A program made the position numbers and the translations under genes. A model generated the notes under the pieces. It worked only from the letters and a program-made list of their open reading frames with translations, was not told the origin of the DNA and searched no databases. Below, piece after piece: positions 1 to 12,138 of a DNA stretch of 64,000 nt; the first letter of the stretch is position 1; each line of letters starts with the position of its first letter. Source of the DNA: Mansonella perstans (Eukaryota; Nematoda; Chromadorea; Rhabditida; Onchocercidae); NCBI GenBank assembly GCA_037074765.1, contig JBAMDO010000052.1, positions 62,001-126,000 on the forward strand, given 5' to 3'.

Positions 1-1228
1 CACAATGGGGGGCTGATGACAGTGGCAAAACATTAGTTGCGCAAAAATTCGTAGCTGATTTCATTGCGGGATTCAATAATCGGATAGAAACAGTTCTGAT
101 GAGTGAAACTGTATTAAGTGAATCAGATTTGGACAGTTTGGGTAGAAAGGATACCGAAAAGTGAGAATTTCCATGTTTTTTCTTTTAGATTTAGATTTTC
201 GTGTTCTGCGTTAAGAAAGCAATTTCGCTACTTAGCAAAAAGTTGGCTTTGTTGCTTTGTAAATAAATACATAGGTCTTTCGAAAGCTTAACTGTCTGAA
301 GCTTGCAAAGTTTTCTTTTTTTTTTTATTTTTTTATTTTTTTCCAAAGAATTATATTTAAAGGGAAGTGGAAGCATTTATCACAGCCAATTGTGTTGAAT
401 TAGCCAAGGATAAATGGCTATGTCCATTGTCGGGAAAAAAATTTAAAGGACCTGAATTTATACGAAAGCATCTTACAACTAAACATGGCGAGAAATTGGA
501 TCAAGTTCGGCAAGAGGTATGTTTTTATTGATTTCGATTAACTTCGATTTTGAGAGTTTCTCTTTATATTTCCTCCAATACTGTTTATCGACCTGCACTT
601 CCGGGTATTTATCTGGCTGGCAGTTATTCATATTCATTAAACATCAGAAGTTATTCAGCATGGATTGTTTTGCAGGTAGTTTATTTCAACAATTATTTGG
701 CTGACTCAAAACGACCACAAAATTTGGAAGTGAAACCTGTTCAGACAACTCTGCAAGTAGCTCCACCACGAGAAGAGCGACGTGAACGTGAACGCGGTAG
801 TTTTTCTAAAATGTAAAAAAAAATTCATAAAAAGCTTGAAATTTTTAAATTTTAGATCATGAGCTGTATATATACTGCTGAGTAGAAAATATTTTAATTC
901 ATTTTTTCATAATTAATTCAGGAAAGGGCATGGAGACAGATACTCTGTGCTTTTCTTATTTTTTTGGTTTTTAGACTATGATGGTGATCGAGGTCGGGTG
1001 AGTGGAAGTGGTGGTAACTCGTCTTCATACGGTGATCGTGATCGTCGTGGCGGCTATGAGCGTACTACTGGCGGTACTAGTGGTGGACGATATGCTAGCG
1101 CGTACGGTGGTCGAAGCTATGATCGTGGAGGAACATCCCGATATTGGGAATCATCCGGAGGTGGACGCCGTGACCCACGTGAGCCAGTGACGTACAAAGA
1201 CCTGGACGCACCGGAAGATATTTTCTAA
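1..1228 (+). CDS. SRRT: SRRT/ARS2 (serrate RNA effector), 3' part
   Basis: ARS2/Serrate binds the nuclear cap-binding complex and directs capped Pol II transcripts to processing, export or decay. Only the C-terminal part is in the window; the gene is cut by the left edge. Visible exons are 1-160, 363-516, 676-796 and 975-1228, with the frame intact across all junctions. Exon 2 encodes [15 protein letters not shown] followed by an [15 protein letters not shown] segment, the ARS2 zinc-finger-like motif. Exon 3 starts [14 protein letters not shown], matching the family's FNNFL-DPKRP block. The last exon is a Gly/Arg/Ser/Tyr-rich RGG-like tail ending [11 protein letters not shown], the conserved ARS2 C-terminus. 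An AATAAA lies about 22 bp after the stop. Exon 2 has a weaker acceptor (TTTAAAG). Identity is very secure; only the 5' boundary is missing. Confidence 0.95.
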
Positions 1229-2051
1229 ACTTAAGCCGGAAATTACTTAAATAAAAATGGATATTGTTTTCATTTTAATGCATTTTTAATCCGAATGTTG
1301 TTTATCAGTCGATACTTTTGACTTAGATTTCGATAAATTTTCGTCCTTTCGCAGTGACCATTTAGTCAGCAATTCTTACTGGTGAGGTTCTTTAAGATCA
1401 CCGAGATGCAACCTTGTTGCATGTTGGAATAATTATTCTCGACATTAACGATCAAATTTCCTTCCCTTAATATATATATATATGTCCGGCGATTTTCTCT
1501 GTGATCATATTTATATTAGATATTTGAAAAACCGTGCGAATTAAATTTAAAAAACTTTTTTGTATTGAGAACAAGGTAGTAGTTCTATAAGTATTGATTA
1601 AAAAAAATTTTTTTCTAGACAAGTATTGATTAAAAACTATTAAAAGGAGATTCATCGCTTGCAGTTAATTGAAGTATTCCAGATTAAGAATTAGTTTATA
1701 TATTATTATTTTGTTAGTATTTCGAGATTGGCAGCGTTGTTCTATGCATCTCCTTGTTCTTTTTTACTTTAAATGTGCTACGCATTATGATACTTTTTTT
1801 CAATCTTCTAACTATTGTGACAGATTTTACTTTAATTTTATATTCAATAAAATGTTTGATTTAGAAATTAGTATGTTCTTGTTCCTTTCTGTGATATAAA
1901 GCAGTGATTATAACATATTTTGAATAATTTTGAATATTAGATTAGTTTCTACGTGATGATAATGGTACTTAATCAAATGTAGATAGAGTAAAATAGTATT
2001 TTGGATGGAATGCTATATTTGACGCTGTTTAACTAGTTCAACTTTTACAGA
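1229..2051 (+). other. SRRT-SPT4 intergenic region
   Basis: This stretch holds the SRRT 3' end and the SPT4 leader, both on the plus strand. AATAAA occurs at 1250-1255 and again near 1846. A short stem-loop lies at 1406-1422: 7-bp arms ATGCAAC/GTTGCAT around a 3-base loop. A TA microsatellite lies near 1470-1483. The region ends in a TTTTTACAG acceptor at about 2042-2050. No coding segment is supported. Same-strand order plus an SL-type acceptor would allow an operon, but the spacing is long for one. Confidence 0.6.
2042..2051 (+). promoter_or_regulatory. Probable SL trans-splice acceptor of SPT4
   Basis: CTTTTTACAG ends one base before the SPT4 start codon and no coding exon of SPT4 is expected upstream. 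An SL acceptor is inferred from this position; a cis-spliced 5' UTR intron is the alternative. Confidence 0.55.
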
Positions 2052-3083
2052 ATGTCCGTGGAAAGTATACCTCGTGATTTGCGTAATTTGCGAGCTTGCT
2101 TGCTATGTTCAATGATAAAGAGTGTGGAACAGTTTGAATTGGATGGTTGTGATAATTGTGAAAGATATTTGGGGATGAAGGGCGATGAAGAGAAAGTTAG
2201 TGAATGTACTAGGTAAATCATTTTGCAATTAAATATAATTTTCGAGAACTGCTCAGAAGATGTTGTAACGCATTTGTTTTCATTTTATACTTTTCTTATC
2301 GCTTATCATTACAGACGGTTTACTGTCTCAAACCTTATGTGATTGATTGCGTGTAGTTATGGAGCGAGACTTAAAGTATTTTAATCTAGGGTAAAAGTTT
2401 ATGGATCTGTTTTACTATTGGAATTGAGTATCATCGAGTTCGTCGGTGCTGATTTGTCAGTTTCTGAACTTAGAACTAGATAAAGCCAGAATAAACTAAT
2501 AAATATCAAATACTACAAAATATCACTGATAGATGCAGTGGATTAATAGCTCCACAAATTTCGTAAAATAGTCTGTATATAGCACTTAATGGTTAATATT
2601 GATTCATAATTATATAGGTAAAATTGAAATGTTAAGCAAGCACTAACTTTCGAAACTGTGATTAGGAGAATAAATTCAGAAAATCTCAAGTTATTAAACA
2701 AAAGCTAAATTAACTGCAAATATAATCCATAATTTTTTAACAACTTAAGAATTTTTTCAACCGAGCAAAGCACTTATTACAGTTCAAATTTTGATGGAAT
2801 GATAGCTGCAACTGTACCAGAAGAATCCTGGGTATGCAAATGGCAAAAGATCAATCGTAAAGTAAGCTAATTAAATTTTAAATGAATCCGATTAGCATTT
2901 TTATACACGACCAGTTGATATATCATTTCCCAGAATTGTTTAGATTACAAGCCATTCCTTTAGGTGAAAGGGATCTATGCAATTTCGGTGTCCGGTACTT
3001 TACCGTCTCATATAGTCCAAGAGTTAAAGGCGCAAAATATCCGCTACAAACCCAGCATGCGCGATATGACACAAAGCAGTTAA
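2052..3083 (+). CDS. SUPT4H1: Transcription elongation factor SPT4
   Basis: SPT4 pairs with SPT5 to form DSIF, which controls RNA polymerase II pausing and processivity in the nucleus. Exons are 2052-2212, 2783-2861 and 2964-3083, giving 119 aa against 117 in human. The start is the ATG one base after a TTTTTACAG acceptor. The zinc finger is complete: CLLC at residues 16-19 and CDNC at 33-36, inside [16 protein letters not shown] and [10 protein letters not shown]. Exon 2 gives FDGMIA and ESWVCKWQ; exon 3 gives [14 protein letters not shown] and IVQELK. All are SPT4 family blocks in the right order. The gene converges on NAA25 with about 930 bp between stop codons. Nothing is missing. Confidence 0.97.
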
Positions 3084-4014
3084 CTAATGTTGTTTGTTCG
3101 TTGTTTCTGTACATGTAATTTTTTCGTTTCTGTACAAATGTCACCTTAAATTTATTATTGAGAAATAGTTCACTTTGCGATAAAACTAGTCTTCAATTCT
3201 TCAAAGATTTATTCTCATTTCTGAGACGGATTATTGATTACTGATACCGGTTTTCAAACTCCGAACAGTACTGATATATCTGATCTAATTTTTCACTCCT
3301 TAACACAGAAACTTATTGCTGCTATATCGATTATCTTCTGATAAGTTTCCTGCCTCTATTAGGGATGTAAAGAAATAAGGTGTAGAATAGTAAGGTCGCA
3401 CACATTCATAATGTGATGCTTATAGTGAGATTTTATGTTTGTTTTATTTATATTTGAGTTTCCTGTATAACTCAAATATGAACTTGTGCTTAGTAATGAA
3501 TTTGATAATAAGTAGACCCAAATACACAAAATAACAGTATGATTAGTGAGCTAAATTTTTGGTAGGTTTCTGATCTTGGCATATTTTGCCAAATATGTAG
3601 GGTTTTTCCTCAAAAAAAAAAATTTCATCATAATCCATAAAAATTCACCCCTGCTAGAATTCACATAAACATCTATGATTGTTAATTACAGGATAACATA
3701 TGGGAAATCAACTGCAATAAAAAATGATTTAATAAGTTTCTCAGGGGAACTAATTTATGTTGACTCATTTTTACAGTTACTAAATTGATGTGATGAGAAA
3801 GACATAATTTGTCGCTTATCTCAATAGAATTTACCATAATTTAAGCCGAATAGTTCGGTTGAAATGTTTACGTTGAATTTTGTTTTTTCATTAAAACAAT
3901 ATGCATCATATATAAGCAATCAAAACACGAATTTATCGTTATTAAAAAAAAGTAGTAAGAAATGACTCGGCAGAGCATGATATTTACAAAATGGTAAAAT
4001 ATTTCTAAAAAATA
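3084..4014. other. Convergent 3' intergenic region
   Basis: This AT-rich spacer lies between the convergent SPT4 and NAA25 stop codons. No open frame with family similarity, RNA gene or tandem repeat was seen. It presumably holds the two 3' UTRs. Confidence 0.6.
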
Positions 4015-7000
4015 TCAAGCCTGCGGCTGATTTAGCATACGTTTAACAATTCTCTGCATATCCACAATCGAAGCTGTATATGAGGCAACAATGGATGAGC
4101 CAACTTGAGCTTGTTCTTTAAGCAATATAATATATACTGCCTAAAATATATTCGGATAAGTATAAATTTCACTTCAGTTTCATCCCAATGTTACGTTATT
4201 ACCTGAACAAATCTACAGTTTAACCGGGAACGGCGCAATGTAATGCGCAATGCAACTTTTTAAGCAATTAATACCAAAAGTGATCCAACATAACAGCTAT
4301 AGAGAATATGTAGTATAATTTTCTGAAATGTGCTTACTTCGTCATAATCGCTACTAATTTCTGGAATGAGATCATCACTTTTGAGCAATTTATGAGCATC
4401 AGATAATTGAGTATTTATCGATGTAACACCTTTATTAATCGTTGTTCGCACTTCATGCAACCTATTCAGTACAACATTTTTCCTTTGATTCTGGAAGAGA
4501 ACAATGAAGCTAGGTGAAGGAAAAAGCGGGATTGAGTCCCACATTTTCCTGAAAGTGTCAAAAAAGAAAACATAGTACATCTTTTAAACCGTTCAATTCA
4601 AAAAGATACTTCAAATCCTTTCAAAGCAGAAACTTTTTCCTACTTTTATATGACAAAACTAAATACGATCTTCAACAAACGGAAACTGATAATTTAGGAA
4701 CGTTAGACTTATGATGATCTGCGCTAAAGAACTGCAACGTAATTATTTAAAAAAGGAATTCAAGATTGACTTGACAAGTAAGCTTTGTGAAATCCTAACA
4801 GAACTCACCTTCGAGAAATTACTCTTCCTAGCTCCTTGACTAAGTGCAAATGCAAAAATATTATCCAGAACCATTTCTAATAATTTAATAATGAGCTGTG
4901 CAAATGAAAGAACCTGTAGCACCATACTACAGTGTCGTAACGTTAAATGGAAACAAAATGCACCCGTAGCAACATTCGAAGCAACGACAGCTGGAAAAAG
5001 ATCAATTTTCAACATAGTATGCAAAATTTTTTGCAATATTAGAAACTTAAATTGCAAAATTGAAGTTCTCCTAATGTTAAGCTAACACTAAGTGATGAAT
5101 GTGTAGAGACATATTGCAATCTCTATCCGATACAGCATGGACTTCTTCAAGCACGTCTAATTTCAAGCTAGAAACCTTCGTACTTTACTTTTATTTTTGA
5201 GAATAAATTTTTTTTAGCTTTTAATCTATGCAAGTCATGAAGAATAACAAGATTATAATTAGATCAAATTAACGAATGGTCTAGAGGAATTTTTAAGATA
5301 AATTTTAGAAAAATGAAATTCGAAACTAATAGTAACTTACCAACAACCAAATTTTCAACTTCGGCAACATCCGGTAAACACTGAAGCAATTTTTCCTCAT
5401 GAACATGTTCAATAATCTTGAAAAAATATATTTCTTAAGCCATAAAATGGAACAATGACAAGTCTAGCAGCTCATCAGGTATAGCTTAATAACTTGATGT
5501 AGAAAAATGGCTTCAGCGCAGTAAACATACGTTCCCAACATTTTTTTAACGTTGTTTTTCAAACGGATAGAAAAGCACTAACATCATTATCGTAAATTAC
5601 AATTGTTTATTTCTACCATGCGCTGCTTTATTATCTTCATAAATCTTAATTTTTACAACATTCAATACAGGATTACTGCTATTTATTCATTTTGACAAAC
5701 ATGAAAAGTCACCTAAAATCCATAAATAGAAAAATCTAAATAAACATATCTTAATATGACTTAAATGATATATTTGTAATAAAACGTTAGCCTTACATTA
5801 GATGAGACTATGCATTCCGAACATTCCACCATATTTGAAGCTGCTTTCAATAAAAGCATCAATAAATCCATTTTTGGTGTATTTATTAACTCGCTTAAAT
5901 GTACTGGTGGAGGAGACTGTAACAAATTGGGCTGAAATTATATTTTCTTAATTAAGAAAGAACTGACTATTAAAAATCGCATATATTTTAATATTAAAAA
6001 GTTTGCATATAAGGAATAAATAAGATAAAGTATTGGGCAACCCCAACATCTACAATAATATTATTGAATTGGAGAAGACGGTGAAAAGGTTGTAAAAAAT
6101 ATGCAAAGTTTATGGAATCCCGTACTAGAAATCAAAAAGACCAAAACTACATTTATCAAAAAGTTTTTGATGATCAAACCAAAGTCTCATCCTCCTTATA
6201 TGTTTGTTTGCAATGCTCGATATGCTTCATCAATTGATCCAGAAAATTGGACAAATTCTTTCGAGTACATTTGGAATGACCTACAGCTGCTATTGATTTC
6301 ATTAGCAAATGGCTTAATTTCATTGCGTCACACTGGAAAATATCAGTCTATACTTATTATAGATTATCGAAATTGGATGACAATATAATTCATAAAATCT
6401 TTAAAATCAGCTTTTAAAAAATAAAATTCGACCTGCTCATGGTAAGTACGCTGCTTCATTTCGTCAAGCTTTTGCTGTTCTCTTTTAGCATCAAACGACG
6501 GTATAATACTGAAATCACGATTATCTTCGAGTCCAAGAAAATCTAAAATATTCCAATAATTTTTTCCCAATAATTGCTATAAAATTACTGTAATTAAACA
6601 GTGTTATTTATTCAATTATTATAGAATTATTGTCGAAAAGTCGTCTTCAATACTGCATCATTATTTCCCACAAATATCATTTTATTTTCTTTTATGATTT
6701 TCAATCGGTAATTCAACTATTAACAGTAATTTTATTAACAAGCACAACAGCTATGTAAAAAAATAGGATAGTATTTAATTGCATTTATAACAACTGCATG
6801 GGGAGGATTCCAGCAGTGAATTTCAAAACATAGTTTTTTTGGTTTATGAAAAAGTATAGTGGAAAGTAATGACTCAGGAAATAAGCGCTTTATAAAAATG
6901 ACTTCGGTCATGAAAAGAAAAAATGAAAAACTAACCAATCGGTTCCTCATCTCCGTACATTGTATCAACAACAAGCTGAATTTTATCAACTGCAAAACAT

Positions 7001-7559
7001 GCACTCAGTGCTCGGGTTTGTATATCAACACCGACAGCAATGAACGATTTGCTAATTTTGTTGAGAAATTCAACTAGTCGTGGCACTTGTAAAAAACTGC
7101 CATTTTTGTAAGCAGTAATTAGACATTCCGATACCTGCAATTAAAAAAAGAAATCATTAAAAAACTGCGATCAAATACTATTTACTAAGAAATAATCAGG
7201 CTCATTTTAAATGAAAGATGTTTTATTAACTCCTGATGTTAGGTCAGGATTTGTGTGCCAGATTTTGAAATTTTTCACTTTGAGATATTTACAAAGTTAT
7301 GTAAAACACCAAAAATTAGATTAAAATATTTTATTCCGTAACGTTTCAAACATAAAACAAACCTCTTTTTCTGTTTGATCAAAAAAAGCGGCAAGTTCTG
7401 TATAATGAATAATAGCACTACCAAACCTACCGTACTGCTCCAGCAGACCATAAATAAGATAACCTGAAATACTGTCAAAATCAAATTAGGTTATGATTGT
7501 AACTTCAATCTTCTTGCGTTTAAAACTACCTTTTCTAGACTCACACTTTTCTTATCCTG

Positions 7560-7590
<31 letters not shown>

Positions 7591-10500
7591 GAACGATAGT
7601 AGTGATAAAGTGTAAAGATATGGATCAGATTTAGAAACTTCCTGTTTTCTGAGAAAAAAATGAATTTAATAACCTAAAGTATCCCTTTGAATATACTTTA
7701 TATCCAAAGCACGCATAAATCTTTGCACTTGGGTTGTCACACCAATAGATGAATAAGCTTTACATAAAACAATGGCGCTGATCGGATCTGATGGGTGATT
7801 TTTTACAACCCATTCCAGCAGCAATATCAACTCATATAATGCGTCAGTATCGCCTAAATCTTGTATTATTCATTAAAAATTAGGAAATTAAATTCAATCG
7901 AAACTGATACCAAATGAATGCTGTTAACAAGATGATAATAGTTCAAGGTGTTGATCCCTATTTCATTTTCTCATTTAAATCCATAATAAAAGACAAGACA
8001 GTAGTAGAGATGCGATCACTAAACCCAGAACCTATAAAAGTTAGATAATGTAGAAATTAAAGCTCAAATTCTACTAAAATTCAAATTCCTTGCGCTTTAT
8101 ATGTTCTGAAGTTAATAAGTATCAGCAATATAAATGGTCTTTAATATTATTTTAAAGCTACATAAGAGATTAAATTTTAACGTCAACAGATAATTTCTTT
8201 CATATTCGAAACGCTTCGACTTTGCTTGACAATTTCGAACAGTAAAGTACTGCAGCGATTGTTTATTTGTAATCTAAGTGTAAATCAACATACCATTATC
8301 AGTATATAGGTCCCATAGCAAATTTGCAGCAAGATGGGCATAAACAGATGCAGTAAGATCAGAATCCGAGCACCAATCAATCATTTTGATCATATAAGCG
8401 ACAGTCTTTCTTTTTTCTATTGCTGATAGTTTTTCATGAAACCCTAAGCCTCGCCTTAAGCGCTGATATACAATATCAGCCCACTGCACATTTGTAGTCT
8501 ACAAGAACAAAAATCTGAATTTACTAAATTTAATTTAAAAATTGAATCTAGTTCCACCAGAATCTCTGTTAAAGTATTCATTAATTGTTGTGTAAAAAAA
8601 ATTTAAAAAAAAAAACAAAAAGTAATTTAAGATTTACTTTCCCTTTCTCTCGATTATTTTCGTCCTTCAGCATGCTGATAAAATTCGAAACCCTTTGCAT
8701 AAAATCATCAATCTTGTCATCCTTTATAAGAAGCAGAAAGGGCTTCAAATCAACATAACAGCATGGTTTACTGTAGAACAAACGGACATATTCAAACACA
8801 TATTCCTGAGGATCACCTGTAATTTTTTCTCATGAAAAATAGCAGGTTTCTCTTTTGATTACAGAATGTTAGAAATACTTCAACCGTACTGTCCAAAACC
8901 AAATTATTTATGAGATTTGATTCTTCCCTGCACAAGTAACTTACTAAGTTTAAGCGTATCTAACGGATTCCTTGGTCGAATTTCATTTTCCAGCAATTTT
9001 TTGATCAGTATTAAGCGTGCAAGATATGGTCCACGCAACAGCATTTTATTTAACGGTTCAGCTACAAATGATAGAATTAGTTCGACAACTTTATCGAGCA
9101 ACCTGAAAAGTAAATTCCACCTTAGTTAAATTGAATGAAATACTGTATCAATCCAAATATTCCCTGAAAAAATCAAGATTCAAGTTGGCAATTTCTAGTG
9201 TAGTTTGAACAAAACAGCATCAGTTGCACCTTTTTCTTGCTTCCGCCTCTTCAATACTCTTCAAAGATGCGAATGTTGAATCAAACAAAAATGTCCACAG
9301 AGACCAATCATCCGGACTGCAAATTAAATATGAAAATTTCTGAAATAAAGGTAAACAATAAGAATTCTAAAGAACTGCTCTATTCTAAGAAATATAAAAA
9401 AGAACTGTTCATTTTTTTTAAAAAATTTTATTTCGAAAAAAAATTTTTTTGAGAAAGAGGAACTAACTTATTCTTCAACTCACTGATACTGCGTTCAATA
9501 ACAATCTCGTGATTGCCTTGCAGTTGATATAATCTTAAAATATTGTAGAACAAAAACTGAGCAGGACGTTTTATATGTCGACGCGCCAAATTGTCTGCTA
9601 AAATATACCATATTTCAAAAACTATGCTAATTTAATGAACTAGTTTTTAGGTTAACTCAAACCAAAAATCTGAGTCACAATTTCAAAAAAATATAACATA
9701 TATATGTAAATGTTAAAATACATTGCAGGTATGTACCTTCTAGAAAGAGTGCAGCTTTCACATACTGCCCTGAGTTTTCCAGGATAAGCACGTAAAGATC
9801 GCATTCTGAAATTTAGAAAAATAAAGTTTTGCCTACATTATTTACATTACGACCTCAAATTCGAAAAAGACTATTAAATGCCTTGAGCACAATGTACAAT
9901 TCATACTATACCATCTCAACTTGTATTTTTATGATAAGTTCTGAAATCAGAAACGTGACAATACAAACCAGCCTCAGCTTGTATTGAATTGGATTCGATC
10001 ATTTTTGTAACCATTTTTTCAGCTAATGGATACAGCGTTGACTGAGCCAAATTCTGATCACCCGTAACTGCCTGCAGTTTTTATTAATTCAAACTACTTG
10101 AAACTTTACTAGAAAGCAAGAGCTGTAAATCATTGGTGAAACAAGTGAGGTTAGCTTGTAAGGATAAATTTTTGCTCCCAAAACATTGACTCAAATGCCA
10201 AATGTCAGTTTCAATTTTCAAATAAATCATACCCCATCCAATTAGTAAAGAAATTTTATGATGATTAAATACACTTATGCAAACGTGTAACTAGGAAAAA
10301 TTTTTCCCACCTAATCTTAATAATTAATTGAAACTATCCATTTCATCTTATCACGGATTGCAAAATAGTATCGGATAATACCACAGCAAATACAAACCAA
10401 TCACTAAAGAATTGCTTTTCTAAAAAGTAAAGTGAACAAATGGAAAACGAACTGACCTGCATGACAATACTCATAACATTCCAGAAATAATAAGGATTTC

Positions 10501-11622
10501 GCTGAAACTCTTTGTACAATACCAAAGCTGTCTTCCGTTGTTGCTTGTAATTTCGTACACGAACATAACTCATAAATAAATGAGTCAGATACTGTTCGTT
10601 TTTGGGATAACGAGCACAGACCTTTTCATATAATACAGATATCCTTTCCGGTGTATAAGCTTCCTGAAATTATACGGAGAATACATCAATACAATTATGT
10701 TAATTACAAAAGCAATTTAAAAAAGAAAAAAAAAACGATTCTGCTGATTATTAAAGCAACTGAAAATAATTAAATCAAAATGCATTTCAAAGCGAAAGTA
10801 AACGAAATTATGCTAAAACAAAATATGATTCCCAAATTTTCGACTAGAAAAGAATAAAAATGGCTCGTAACAAAAATGATAGACATAACATCAGGCGAAA
10901 CCTTAAAGCAGTGACATAAAGCTTGAAGGGTATTTTCATCAAAATCATCTTTCACTGACTCAACTTCATTGATCAATGGCCATGCTTCACTTACACGATC
11001 AGCACGAATCAGAGCCAGTGCTTTCAAAACCTTAAAAAAGAAAAACTAAGATATATTTTTAAAAAACCATAATTTTCTGTGCGAAATTTTTATTTGGGTA
11101 GAAAATTGAAGCGCAAAGTAAATCTTTCAAAATCGTATGGAACAACTAGCTTTTTTAAAATAATCACCAACAACAACCATTATCGTATGATGGTTAAAGT
11201 CAACTGTTTTTTATTACATTTATGCTTTTCAGCCACAGTAAGCCTTTTGACCTGATACCAGGATTAACTAAGAATGATTTAAACTACCCAATGAATTTAT
11301 CAAACAATCAATACCTTAGCACAATAAGTAGTAGGATGTTTCTTCAAGATCTTATCTGCTTCTTGCATTGCTTTCTTGTTACTTCCAGCGTCAATTGCAT
11401 CTGAATTATGCTTGTTTTTTTTCTTTTTTAAACAAAAATAGTAAAATAATCGCAATTCCACGACATACCGACTTTGTAAATTTCTATTACAAGAATTTCC
11501 GAAATTCAAAAAATTGTCTTAGAAAATTCAAAATGATCACTTTTAGTATCACAAATATGAAATATACCATAAATTGGTTTAAGTCGTCTTTCCAGCACAA
11601 TCTGATCACTGCTTTTCGACAT
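4015..11622 (-). CDS. NAA25: NAA25/MDM20, NatB auxiliary subunit
   Basis: NAA25 is the ribosome-anchoring, TPR-rich partner of the catalytic subunit NAA20. Their NatB complex acetylates N-termini beginning Met-Asp, Met-Glu, Met-Asn or Met-Gln. The C. elegans member is cra-1. I place 22 exons, high to low: 11622-11568, 11400-11315, 11030-10902, 10663-10457, 10071-9969, 9805-9737, 9597-9468, 9316-9230, 9102-8945, 8816-8638, 8498-8294, 7859-7674, 7463-7363, 7134-6936, 6542-6433, 6332-6180, 5931-5797, 5416-5341, 5156-5089, 5045-4809, 4490-4338 and 4140-4015. Every phase fits and gives 983 aa, against 972 in human. Anchors in order are RRLKPIY, KAMQEADKILKKHP, NPYYFWNVMSIVMQ, NPDDWSLW, LRGPYLARL, KPCCYVDLK, QRDTLGYL, GLEDNRDF and SYTASIVDMQRIVKRML. 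Junctions 14/15 and 18-20 are least certain. The intron between exons 19 and 20 would be only 43 nt. Confidence 0.93.
7560..7585 (+). repeat. Poly(T) tract in NAA25 intron
   Basis: About 26 consecutive T on the plus strand lie in the NAA25 intron between exons 12 and 13. On the transcribed strand this is poly(A). Length may be unreliable in assembly. Confidence 0.9.
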
Positions 11623-11952
11623 TTCCTCGATCAAATCCAACAAAAGCTACAACAACCACTAAATTCTAAGTAATTAATATGGAAACTTGAATAAAAACAA
11701 AACAACGAATTGAAGAAATCCCAAAAATTTCCAATCATTCATACCTTAATCCATTGTTTACCTACTAAAATCAATTCTTATACTGTTGTCATAAAAACAA
11801 TGACAATTCTGTCTTCTGTGATCCGTCATTTTACTGATCAGTCCGGTATTTCTATTATTTCAAATATTGCATTAAATTCAACAGAGAAATTTCTCGACTA
11901 GAAAGAAAATTTCAAAAGCTTACTAAATAACCTATATTACATGACCGGAAAA

Positions 11953-12138
11953 CTATTCTATCATATGAACTAATGAATTAATTTCTATGATGTAATCCGG
12001 AAAACCACGTAAGTAATTTACTGCAACCGTCCGGTTACAAGAAGCTACTGAAGAATCCCTAAAAGTGAACAAATGAACATTGCAGTCCAAACCAGCCAAT
12101 TCAGAGTTGTATCTCAACGAAACACTTGAAATCCAACG
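11953..12138 (-). CDS. Possible terminal exon of unrecognised gene
   Basis: I do not recognise this protein. A 61-codon open frame starts directly after a GTGTATCAG acceptor and ends at a TAG. It reads RWISSVSLRYNSELAGLDC, continues through FTFRDSSVASCNRT and ends FPDYIIEINSLVHMIE. Its base composition and residue mix look more like a coding exon than its AT-rich surroundings. It lies on the NAA25 strand about 330 bp before the NAA25 start codon, so it could be the last exon of an upstream operon gene. No 5' exons were found up to 12.4 kb and no family was identified. A chance open frame remains likely. Confidence 0.28.
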   Translation of the reverse strand, partial: RWISSVSLRYNSELAGLDCNVHLFTFRDSSVASCNRTVAVNYLRGFPDYIIEINSLVHMIE

